NCBI GenBank assembly: GCA_946807835.1
Contig: OX327683.1
Span: 7,631,001-7,695,000 of the forward strand
Origin: Ailanthus altissimus
Taxonomy: Eukaryota > Streptophyta > Magnoliopsida > Sapindales > Simaroubaceae
Length of the DNA: 64,000 bases
Direction: 5' to 3'
In this document: piece by piece, positions 24,940 to 34,707 of the stretch
How positions within the stretch are numbered: the stretch's first letter is position 1
How the letters are laid out: each line of letters opens with the position of its first letter
Notes under the pieces: model-generated
Told to the model about the DNA's origin: nothing
Database searches by the model: none
The model's input: only the letters and a program-made list of their open reading frames with translations
Program-made: the position numbers and the translations under genes

Positions 24940-25500
24940 ATGAATCTAATCATTGTAAAATGTTCCATCCATGTGAGATCCTCATTCTTACTTTAAGGGA
25001 CAGTCTCTCTCAAGGTGATTATAATGGCCATACAAAAAAAGGTCTATAATATGTTCATACCTTTATAGGACCGTTATAACTCCATTGGTTCTACCCCACA
25101 ACCATTCTCTGCGTTAGTTTAAGAGGCTCCAAAATGATTATGTTTATTCTCACTTGGAAGTATTTGCCAATGCCTTCTTTAAATGTCTTTATATTAATAT
25201 ATTCTATCCTACAAATCAAAGAGCCTAAATACCATCCTACTTCAATGTTCATAAAGTTTAAAGAGAGGCTATAGAGATATATCCAGAACTAGACCCTATT
25301 AAAAGATAGGTTAAACCATTTTTAATTCCTAGACCATTAGGTTTGTCCAAAACAACCAAACAATTATTAGAAGTCCACCCCCGTTGCTAAAATTTATCTT
25401 CTATCAACTTTTGAGGAATGCCTTAACAACACCAAAGAACCCTACTTCTATTAGTCAGCTCGGTAAACAACCTTAGAAAAGGAAGTTCTCACAGAGGAAA
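24940..25500 (-). pseudogene. LINE ORF1-like segment with broken zinc knuckle
   Basis: GIGKYFQVRINI and EPLK fit the DUF4283-type ORF1 of plant LINEs. YGHYNHLERDCPLK is a CCHC zinc knuckle whose first cysteines are lost. In-frame stops are frequent. Confidence 0.6.
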
Positions 25501-25570
25501 CATAAGCCCAAGTAAACCCCTATTTGGGACTTTCTCAACAGACCTTAAATCCTACGGGAATAGTGATGAA

Positions 25571-26993
25571 TGGCACGTTCAAAATATAGGAGTTTATTCT
25601 CAAGTGCAGAAATATCGAAGTAATAAATAACCCGAGGAGAACGTGGTCGATCCACAGGGAAGTAGAATTAAGATTACAAACTATAAATACTTTAAAGACA
25701 ATTAATACAATATAAGATGTTTATAAATATTAATTCAATTAACCAATTCAAATAAAAATTAAGGTTAGGGGGATGCACTCTTAGCATAAGAAGTAAGAAT
25801 ATATTTAACTCTTTTTATAACTTAATTGGAATCTTCACACAAAGGAGGTTCCAACCGAAAAATATAACAATTAAAGTTCATTATCATTTATATATTAATT
25901 AGTATTTATTTCTTTCAATTATTATATACCAAATCTTATAAATGGGTTCGAGTATTTATATTGTCAATCTTTATATTTGTCTACCATAAATCAAGACTCC
26001 CACTTTATAAGAAAAGGTATATACGCCAAATCTTGTAAATGGTTTCAAGAATTTATTGTGCCAAGTATAAAGTTTGTCAATAATAAATCAAGATACACCA
26101 ATTAGAAGAAAGGGTATTAATATTATAAACAAAATAAATACATCATATATAATTTTTTATAACTTAAGAATAAAATATTAAATTCATAAATAAGAGTTAA
26201 GTATTACCTTGTCAAGAGTTTCACCCTTTCACCTTAGCATAAAGAAAATTACTTGGACATAATAAAACTAAAGAAAAAGAAAAGAAATGGAAGAAGAGAT
26301 AACATGACTTTATAATAGTAAACAAGAGAAATAATATTACAAAGAGATAATACAAAAGACAAGTATTTTGAACTAAAATCTAGCTCTCTAATTACATGTT
26401 TTAGGCATAAATATGTTACCTATTCATAGAAAAATATGAATAAATTGAGACAAATGAAGAGGGAACCATTTGGATGATAAAAGTTAGAATTATGGTAAAT
26501 AATTTACATTGATTATCATTAATGCACCCAGATGCTTATCCAATTTAGAATTGATGTGGTTCGAATTAGCTGTCACTCAAAACATCAAAGTTGTAGATAA
26601 GTCTCTTATCTTTCCAAATTGAATTGTCTCATACATATTAGATATGTATTTCTATATTTATAGGCCAAATACTGATGACTGTTCAGATTGGGCCTATATT
26701 ACAGATCAGTTTTGTTTTAAGCTATTTTTGCCTTCTAAACGCTCGAATTTCAAATGCCTTGTAAACTAAAATATGTTAGTCCATTGAATCAGCTCTTCAC
26801 AGAATCAAGAATCACTCCAATTTAATTCCTAGGTAGAAAGATATGCCCATTGTACCGTACCTACCACAAAATAGTTAAAAGCTAATTAAGTACAATATTG
26901 TAAACATACTTAGGTTAGGGGGGTTAAAAACACTAATAATACAAAACAATGATATAAAACCCTTATTAAATATGTAATTTCAAGTGTTCATCA
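25571..26993 (-). repeat. 3' LTR of the minus gypsy copy
   Basis: Read on the minus strand it starts TGATGAACACTTG and ends CGTGCCA. It matches 39,392-40,816 closely, including the words gatccacaggga and ccttattaaatat. Confidence 0.85.
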
Positions 26994-27005
26994 CACCCCC
27001 AACTA
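26994..27005 (-). other. Polypurine tract of the minus gypsy copy
   Basis: The minus strand AGTTGGGGGTG abuts the LTR start. The plus copy has AGTTGGGGAGTG in the same place (60,401-60,412). Confidence 0.7.
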
Positions 27006-28357
27006 GTTTATTGTTAGTCCTTAGTAATTCAAGCATAAATAAAATTTGAACACTACCTAAGTATTTCAAACAAAACATCAGTTCAAGATCACAATCGCTA
27101 TAAATCTTATTTCAATAATAACTTCCAAAATTGTGTGTGTGTGAATTAAACCGAAGCCTTCTTACCACAAACCACAACATATATAACCTTGAAAATTTTC
27201 TCCAAGTAAAGCCTCAACTCTATATCCTCACATATGAATAACTGTTTAATGGGTTAGGATTTCACTCATGAAGTTGGAAAACAGATAATCGCTCAAGAAA
27301 ATGTTACATTTAAGGACAGACACACAAACAAACATTGATCCAAAGATAGGAAAAATCAATTATTTAGAGTCAAACCATTCTTTCCACATGTTTGCTTCAG
27401 GACTTTAATTATTTTATGTGAATCGTACGATAAAGAGTCCGATGATAAAATTACTTCGTAATGGCTTTTGTTTTTTAGAATTAAACGAAGACTTTATTGA
27501 ACTGAATTGACTCTTTTTTTTATATATACTTTTTTTTGCTTTTTTTTTTATGTGTCTTTTTAAGACATAAAGAATCATTACAAAATATGAATAATTTCTC
27601 ATTATAATAATTTTTTTTTTATCCTTCAGCTAAACAACCAAATCATTCCTCATTCCAAATAATATTATTCCAAACAAAAATTAATCATTTCAAAACATCA
27701 ATGAAAGTTCGTAAGCTGTTATCTCAAGCCTCTATACATACTCACAAAAGATATGTGAGTTTTGAAAAGAATATATATACTTAAACATGGAAATTCTCTT
27801 GGCTATATATATTGAATCATCTATTTTACCACAAGGCTTAGTATTGTGCTCGAGAAATAATTTCGGAAGTTATTCTTTAGTAACCTAGATAGAAAAAGTG
27901 ATTTAAACTAAATAATTTTGAAATCATACCTCGATAATAAAGCAAACGTATTTACGCAAGAGTTACCAAAAACTTAAGCAACAAATAAATATACGTAAAA
28001 TGCATTAAAAATAAACAAATTAGAATGTGTTTCAAAAGTTCAGTAATATACCTTTTACTTTACCATTCTAGAACTAGAATGCGTCTTAAGAATGCATAAA
28101 TAAACCTTTTACTCATGTTATTCATGATGAAATGTTTTTTAGATAACAAAATGATAACGAAAAAATAAATAACACTAACATTATATATCAACTATTCTTT
28201 CCCCCCCAACCATATTAAGACATTGTCCTCAATGTCAAAATATAGAAAGAGTAAAGCATAGAAGATATCACTTAAAATATCTTTTTTTGAAAATTAAACC
28301 TGCAACAAAATAAAACAAACCACACAAAATGCTTAAAAATACATAAAAGTAGATAGG
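27006..28357 (-). other. Non-coding tail between the LOG-like gene and the 3' LTR
   Basis: About 1.35 kb without reading frames is conserved in the plus copy (58,827-60,412). It may hold the 3' part of captured sequence or normal element leader/tail sequence. Confidence 0.5.
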
Positions 28358-28997
28358 CTACAGACGAAGTGTCAAATCTATCTTGCGTTTCTTTTCACTG
28401 TCATCAGTATACCAATCTATCTGACTCATTGTTGGATTAAAAACTTGTAGTTCATCGAGTAATTAATCAACAGTTGAAGTAGAAATGAGGACCTGTCGTG
28501 CTGCAGATGAGACGAATTATTTTTTCATTGTATAGTCAAGAAAAGATAACAACCATTATGAAAACCAATAATTTTTAACAAACCAATGAGTTTTTTATGG
28601 ATTTGTAATTGTGCCCATGAGACAATTTGAAAAATTTCCTCCAATGTTCCGAAACCTCTAGGTAGAACTATGAAGACAAAAGCATTATGAAGCATAAAAG
28701 ACATTCGTTCATGCATTGATGATACCTGTAACTCATCCCCAATTATTTTTCCTACAATGTTTCTAACAGCTAGAGCTTTCGGTATGATACCCAAAACTCG
28801 ACTGCCTTTATTTTGTGCAGTGATTGCCACAAGTCCCATTAATCCAAGACTACCCCCCTATATACTAAATGAATATTTCACTTAGCTAACACCTTACAAA
28901 GGGTTTCTATTGCTTCTATAAACTCTTTAGTTTTTCCAGGGCTGAATCCACAAAAGACACAAAATTTTATGAATTTACGAGTTGATATTCCTTCCAT
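28358..28997 (-). pseudogene. LOG-like cytokinin-activating phosphoribohydrolase captured by the retrotransposon
   Basis: LOG enzymes release active cytokinin bases from riboside 5'-monophosphates in the cytosol. The 640 nt span a full LOG (about 213 residues): MEGISTRKF, CVFCGFSPGK, GGSLGLMGLV, RVLGIIPKALA, SSMHERM with the conserved Arg, LPRGFGTLEE with the conserved Glu, IVSWAQLQIH, then a C-terminal helix region ending at a stop at 28,358-28,360. The family motif PGGxGTxxE reads PRGFGTLEE. Two one-base losses (near 28,860 and 28,556) and three in-frame stops disable it. It is intronless, unlike typical plant LOG genes, which suggests capture of processed RNA. It lies between integrase and the 3' LTR, the site of env-like genes in Athila elements. 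The plus copy has the same gene in the same place. Confidence 0.9.
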
Positions 28998-29062
28998 TAT
29001 TACACTCATCCTCTCTCTTGAATGATTTTGAGTTTGTATAAAGATGTAAAAATTATGCAATG

Positions 29063-29070
29063 TATTTATA
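29063..29070 (-). promoter_or_regulatory. TATA box upstream of the LOG-like gene (minus copy)
   Basis: TATAAATA lies about 66 bases before the LOG ATG, followed by a short A/C-rich leader. The plus copy conserves it at 48,912-48,919. It suggests that the captured gene has, or had, its own promoter inside the element. Confidence 0.5.
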
Positions 29071-29318
29071 GAGTTAAAAGGTGTTGTAAAGTTAAGTCAC
29101 ATGAGCCGTTGACTTAAAATGCAAAAATTTTAACACTTTTTTACAAATTTTCAAATTGTTAGCTGGAAAAGTTACATGGGTGGTTGGTTGTTGGAAAAGA
29201 CGTTTGAGTTTGAAATGAAACATTTAAAAAAAATAGTTACAGTAAATATGTACAAGTAGTTGTAATTGTGGCTCACATTTTCCTCTGGATTTACATCCAG
29301 TAACGGCTTAAATGACCT

Positions 29319-29870
29319 CTATGGGTCGGGGATAGGCTTCTCATCCAATTTTCTTATAAATTGACAAATAGGGTCTTTTAAAGTCAGATTCTTGAGACTG
29401 CACCACTCATATTCTTTTAAGAATATGTCCCATAATTCATGAATTACAATATGCACATATTTACTAGGATGCGTCTCAAGAGTCGATAAGATATCATCTA
29501 AAGACTCCTTACTTAGGCCATCCTTAATGAACCTAATTTTATCTTCGCGATTTATAGACACTATTCCTAAAATGCGACAACGTGTGTTGCAAGTCATGCG
29601 TGCACACTTGTAACAAATGCTTAATCATTTTGCTTTTCATTTTTTGCAAAAGAGCTTTTACCTAAGTCAGGCATATAGAAAATTAATGAGTCTGAAGATT
29701 CACCTGTTAATCGAACTTTAGCTTCAATTAACCAACATAAGTCAACAGGTATATTCATAATCATTAATAACCTTAATCTTTCACATCTTACTTGGTAAAT
29801 TTTCTTTAAGGCATTTTGAGGCAATGAAGGAAAACGTTTTTTCAAATTCTTTAGAATGTCATCCAATTTT
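29319..29870 (-). pseudogene. Two unrecognised reading frames between integrase and LOG (minus copy)
   Basis: The first frame (29,621-29,866) begins MDDILKNLKKRFPSL and contains PVDLCWLIEAKVRL. The second (29,319-29,597) begins MTCNTRCRILGIVS and contains KESLDDILSTLETHP. They may be one frameshifted protein of about 180 residues. The plus copy keeps both, more damaged. I do not recognise a family. No signal peptide or clear transmembrane helix is visible, which argues against a typical env-like protein. The location suggests accessory or captured sequence. Confidence 0.5.
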
Positions 29871-30189
29871 TTTAAAAGGGGGAAGAAAAGAAGATATCAG
29901 TAATTATGGAAAACTAACAAAACCGACTTAAAATGTCATGGAGTACAGTTATCCGCCACTTAACCGAGGTGCAAAATAAAACTTCAACAAAAATACTAAA
30001 TTAACTTACAAGTAAAAACAAAAACAAAAGTTAGAAGAAGAATAAATATATATAAATATGTAAATATATAAATAAAGATTAATTGGTCTCGTAACAAGAG
30101 TCAGACAATGACAAATTCTTCATGCAAAACTTGATTTTCTAGAAATAGTTTGAGTTTTTGCCCATTTACCTTAAACTTATTTCCATTTC

Positions 30190-32270
30190 TAGGATTTTCA
30201 ATGTCCATTGTTCCATAAGGGTACACATGTTTCACAATAAAAGATCCATTCTGTCTTTATCTTAATTTTTCAGGGAATATGTGAAGTCGAGAATTATAAA
30301 GCAAAATCTTATGACCAGTATCAAATATTTTTCTTTGAATTCTTTTATCGTGAAAAGCTTTTATATTAGCTTTATGAATTTTTGAATTCTCATATGCATA
30401 ATTTCTCAATTCTATAAGTTCATTTATTTGTAATTTACGTATCTGTCCAGCGGAATCAAGATTTGTATTGAAAGTTTTAATAGCCCAGTAAGCTTTATGC
30501 TCAAGTTCCATTGGTAAATGATAAGGTTTTTCATAAACTATCCTATAAGGAGACATACTCAATAAAGTTTTAAAAACAGTTCTATAAGCTCATGGTGCAT
30601 CATTAAGTCTTTTTTTTTAAGAAAGTAGTATCATATCATTGCATATTATTAGGACATTACAATAAAGATCTTTGATGCATACGATCAAAGGATTACAGGA
30701 TAAGCATAGAGTACATCTTAAGACCACCTGAATGCGAACTCTTCCTTAGAAAAGTATAAACTATACCTATACTGGTACGGGTAATCCAACAGAAATTACT
30801 GACCTTTTCGAAAAAATAGAGAAATAGATCTCATAAACAAAAATTACTGACATTTTCGAAGAAAGGAAAAAACAGATCTCACAAACGAGAGAAATATTGA
30901 TCCTTTAAAAAATGGAGAAATTATTAAACCGATTTGTTCTAAAAAACAACTAAACTCAACCACAAACACCCAATAAGATAAAGTCAGCAATGAAAACCAA
31001 GCAAATGGTATAACTTTTCGGTGGTACCACAGTGGGCAAATAGACGGCCGTCAGAGAAAGATCGAAAACACTGACCAGAATGGACCTAACTGGCCAAGAG
31101 GCCATAACATGTTGGCAGGGTTGAGGAAGACCTAGGAAGGTGTCTTTGCCGGTGGTGGGGGTTGAGAGTGCACAAGGGAAATAAAAGGGACAGCAACCGG
31201 AGGGTGTTCGGCAAACGTCTGGTGAAGTTGACCGAAAAATGGCCAAGGGAGCAAAGGCCGAAGGAGGCGCGGCTAGTGTCGATCGGGACCAGTGAGACGC
31301 GGTGAAGATCACCCGGGATGAAAGCTGCCAACGAGAATAGGTCGGCAGCTACTACTCTGCGGGAGACCCCATCAGAAGCGGAGAAAGCCGAAGAAGGAGG
31401 GGCAGCGCATGAAGTTTAGAATCGGCATAATCCGGTCAGAAACCAACCACCTGAGCACCATTCGAATGCCAGGAACGCCAGCAGAGGTACCTTGAAGATT
31501 GACAGTTCCATGACCCAACGAAGAAGACAGTGCATCATTAAGTCTTAAAGACCAATCTTTGCGATTTAGGTTTACAGTTTTTTCTAAAATTTGTTTTCTC
31601 TCCCTATTTGCTAATTCAACTTGTCCACTTGTCTGAGGATGATAAGGGGTGGCAACTTTATGAGTAATACCATATTTTTTCATTAATGTTTCAAATGGAC
31701 TATTACAAAAATGCTTACCCCCATCACTTATAATGGCTCGAGGTATTCCAAATCGACTTAAGATATTTTCTTTCAAAAATTTCATAACTATTTTATGGTC
31801 ATTATGTCGACATGGAATAGCCTCAATTTATTTTGAGACATAATATTCTGCAACTAAGATATCCATAAATCTAAATGATAACGAAAATGATCCCATGAAA
31901 TCTATCCCCCGACAATCAAATATTTAAATAGTAAGAATGTGGTTCAAAGGCATCATGTTTCGTTTTGAAATTGATCCCAACTTTTGACAATTTTCACACG
32001 TTATACAAAATGTATGTGTATCTTAAATAAAGTGAGCCAATAAAATCTACACTGTAAGACTTTTGTAGTTGTTTTCTTTGATGAGAAATATCCCTACATG
32101 CTTCAGAACAAAAAAATTCAATAACTTTACTTACCTCATTATCGGGTATGCATCTTTAAAATATTTTGTCACAATAATATTTGAAGAGATAAGGATCATC
32201 CCAATAAAACTTTTTTACCTCAGTTAAAAATTTCTTTTTGTCTTGAGCATTCCATTAAGGTGGCATTTCT
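30190..32270 (-). pseudogene. Integrase of the minus gypsy copy, interrupted
   Basis: The core catalytic region survives: GIDFMGSFSLS, IISDGGKHFCN with the second catalytic Asp, and TPYHPQTSGQVELANRE with the Glu region. The C-terminal part reads MSPYRIVYEKPYHLP. A 918-bp insertion (30,612-31,529) lies after LNDA. Upstream stops disrupt the zinc-binding domain. Confidence 0.85.
30612..31529 (-). mobile_element. 918-bp LINE-like insertion with 17-bp target-site duplication
   Basis: The word gtgcatcattaagtctt occurs at 30,595-30,611 and again at 31,530-31,546. The plus-strand left end is a T run, so on the minus strand the insert ends in poly(A). This fits a 5'-truncated non-LTR element. Base composition at 31,080-31,500 is much richer in GC than the host element. 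It has an open minus-strand frame (30,956-31,312) of low complexity, with no recognised domain. The plus gypsy copy is uninterrupted at this site. Confidence 0.85.
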
Positions 32271-32389
32271 CCTGTTACAAGAAAATTAACAATATTAGCA
32301 TACCAAGGCATTGTAACAGTAGAAAATAAAAATTCATCGGAAAAAGAATCATTAATAAGTGTTTTTTCTGTTGATGAATCTGATGCGAG

Positions 32390-32830
32390 TCTTGATAAGT
32401 GATCTGCAACAACATTCTCAGCTCCATTTTTATCCTCGATATTGATAATAAATTCTTAAAGCAATAGAATCCATCGAATCAGTCTTGGTTTTGCATCCTG
32501 TTTTGACATTAAGTACCTTACAACAGTATGGTCAGTAAACACAACAGTTGAAGAACCAATTAAGTAAGAACAAAATTTGTCTAATGTAAATATTACAACA
32601 AGTAGTTCTTTTTTAGTTGTTGTGTAATTCATTTGTACACTGTTTAAAGTTCAACTTGCGTAATAAATTACATATGATTTACCTTCATTTCTTTGTCTCA
32701 ATACAGCACCAACAACGTAGTTACTAGCATCACACATGAGCTCAAAAGGTAAAGACCGGTCAGGAGATTGTATGATAGGAGCTGATGTTAAGAGACCAAT
32801 TAATTTTTCAAACAAATTTTGACACTCTTG
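32390..32830 (-). pseudogene. RNase H of the minus gypsy copy
   Basis: Fragments in shifting frames correspond to the intact plus-copy stretch at 46,157-46,477 ([13 protein letters not shown]). Stops are frequent. Confidence 0.7.
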
Positions 32831-32833
32831 AGT

Positions 32834-33950
32834 TCACTCAAATGATATATCATTTGCTAAAAGGTTACAAAGAGGTTTAGATATAACACTAAATTTTTTG
32901 ATGAACCTCTTATAGAATCCAGCATGTCCTAAAAAGGATCGGACTTTTCTGACTGTTTTTTGTGGAAAAAAATGTGTAATGAGTTTGACTTTTGCCTTAT
33001 CCACTTCAATTCCTTTAAAAGACACTACATGTCCAAAAAAAATTTCAGAAGTAACCATGTAATGACATTTTTCTCAATTCAACACAAGACGCCTTTCTTG
33101 ACATCTTTTTAAGACATTTTCTAAGTTTTCAAGACAATTATCAAAAGAATTTCTAAACACAGTTAAATCATTCATGAAAACTTCTAAATAATGCTTAACC
33201 ATGTCACTAAAAATGCTTAACATACATCTCTGAAATGTTGTTAGGGCATTACAAAGTCTAAAGGGCATTCTTTTAAAAGTAAAGGTCCTAAAAAGACATG
33301 TGAATATAGTTTTTCTTGGTCGTCTAGTGCTATAGAAATTTGATAATAGCCAGATTAACTATCTAAAAAGCAATAGTAAAGATGTCTTGTTACTCTTTCT
33401 ACAATTTGATCAAGGAATGGTAAGGAAAATAATTTTTTCTAGTGGCTGAGTTCAACTTCCTATAATCTATGCACATACTCCAACTAGATGAGACTCGAGT
33501 TAGTATTAATTCACCTTTTTTTATTTTCAATAACTGTGATTCCATATTGTTTTTGTATTACTTGAGTAGGACTTACCCACTTACTATTTGAGATATGATA
33601 GATTATTCTTACTTCAAATAATTTGAGAACTTCAATTCTCACTACCTCTTTCATATGTGGATTTAATCTCCTTTGAGGTTGTTAGAAAGTTTTGGCATTA
33701 TCTTTTAGGTGTATTCTATATGTGTAAATCAAATGATCAATGCCGTTTATGTCTTTTAAAGTCCACCCAATTGCATTTTTATGCATTTTCAATAATTTAA
33801 TTAACTTACCTTCTTGTTTGCTTATGAGTGTAGAATAGATTACCACCGGGTAAGTTTGTTTTTCTCCAAGAAATGTATATTTCAGTCTTTCAGGTAGAGG
33901 TTTCAACTACAACTTTGAAATTTTATTCTGTTTATCCTCATTTTCTCATA
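32834..33950 (-). pseudogene. Reverse transcriptase of the minus gypsy copy
   Basis: The blocks MPFRLCNALTTFQRCM and VSFKGIEVDKAKVK and the connection segment RKVRSFLGHAGFYKRFIKK identify a Ty3/gypsy reverse transcriptase. The catalytic FMDD is FMND here (near 33,165), a G-to-A type change that removes the first Asp. The frame is broken into several pieces. Confidence 0.88.
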
Positions 33951-34038
33951 ATTCTTCAAACTTTAGTTTCCATTATTTATTTTCAATCACCTGTGCACAG
34001 TCAAGTAAATAGCACATGTCAGAGATTTCTGGATTTAA

Positions 34039-34686
34039 TTATATATTTGACTCAAATGAATTTATTAAACATATTTCTAAGGGATCGGTAGAACTCACTT
34101 TTTGAATAAGATCCTCCACAATCGTTTCAATCATGTCGGCTTCTTTACTTTCATCCTCCCCCTCATGTGGTTGCTTACACATATTGAAAACATTGAACTT
34201 AAGTGTCATGTTTCCAAATGAAAGCTTTATTACTCTATTCCTGCAATTAATCAAAGTGTTAGAAGTTGCTAAAAATGTACAACCCAAAATAACAGGTATT
34301 GGATTACATCCTTTAACAAGTTTTGTGTCCAAGACAATAAAATCCACAGGATATATGAATTTATCAACTTGAACTAAAATATCTTCCATTGTCCTTCTTG
34401 GTACTTTTATTGATCTATCGGCAAGTAAAAGAGTTACAGAAGTTGATTTTAACTCACCAAGATGGAGTTGCTGATAAACCGAATACAGTAGTAAATTCAC
34501 ACTAGCACCAAAATCAGGTAAGGCTTGTTCAATTTTATGACTTCCAATAATACATGAAATTGTAAGACAACCAGGGTCTTTATATTTCAAAGCATTATTG
34601 TTTTGAAGAATAGCACTTACTTGTTCAGCTAAAAATGCTTTCTTTTTTACATTAAATTTTCTTTTTACTGTGCATAAATCTTTCAA
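34039..34686 (-). CDS. Aspartic protease segment of the minus gypsy copy
   Basis: This 215-residue open stretch contains the retropepsin-like active site (ALPDFGASVNLL, where DxGAS holds the catalytic Asp), then TLLLADRSIKVPRR and the flap/C-terminal part VILGCTFLATSNTLINC. It is part of the gag-pol polyprotein and has no start of its own. This is the least damaged coding segment of the copy. Activity is unlikely because the rest of pol is broken. Confidence 0.8.
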   Translation of the reverse strand: MKDLCTVKRKFNVKKKAFLAEQVSAILQNNNALKYKDPGCLTISCIIGSHKIEQALPDFGASVNLLLYSVYQQLHLGELKSTSVTLLLADRSIKVPRRTMEDILVQVDKFIYPVDFIVLDTKLVKGCNPIPVILGCTFLATSNTLINCRNRVIKLSFGNMTLKFNVFNMCKQPHEGEDESKEADMIETIVEDLIQKVSSTDPLEICLINSFESNI

Positions 34687-34707
34687 AAATTTTGTATAAA
34701 AGGGAAC

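Larger units (their letters stand above)
18590..25550 (-). mobile_element. L1-like LINE, decayed, split by a solo LTR
   Basis: Read on the minus strand, the parts come in the standard plant L1 order. They are an ORF1-like segment with a zinc-knuckle remnant (25,500-24,380), an endonuclease (about 22,500-21,950), a reverse transcriptase (about 21,300-20,300), a zinc-binding segment (about 19,300-19,150) and an RNase H-like domain (about 19,060-18,600). The solo LTR at 22,889-24,374 interrupts it. Without that insert the element is about 5.5 kb. Stops and frameshifts occur throughout. Both ends are approximate, and no poly(A) tail or target-site duplication was identified. Confidence 0.8.

Noticed and set aside
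28358..28997. Reading the LOG-like sequence as an ordinary host gene into which transposons inserted
   Set aside because: The same sequence occurs in the same place in two element copies, with flanking integrase and 3' LTR in both. It therefore travels with the element.
30956..31331. 118-codon and 81-codon frames as a captured host gene
   Set aside because: They overlap in different frames within one GC-rich retroposed insert and show no recognisable domain. High GC alone can keep both frames open.
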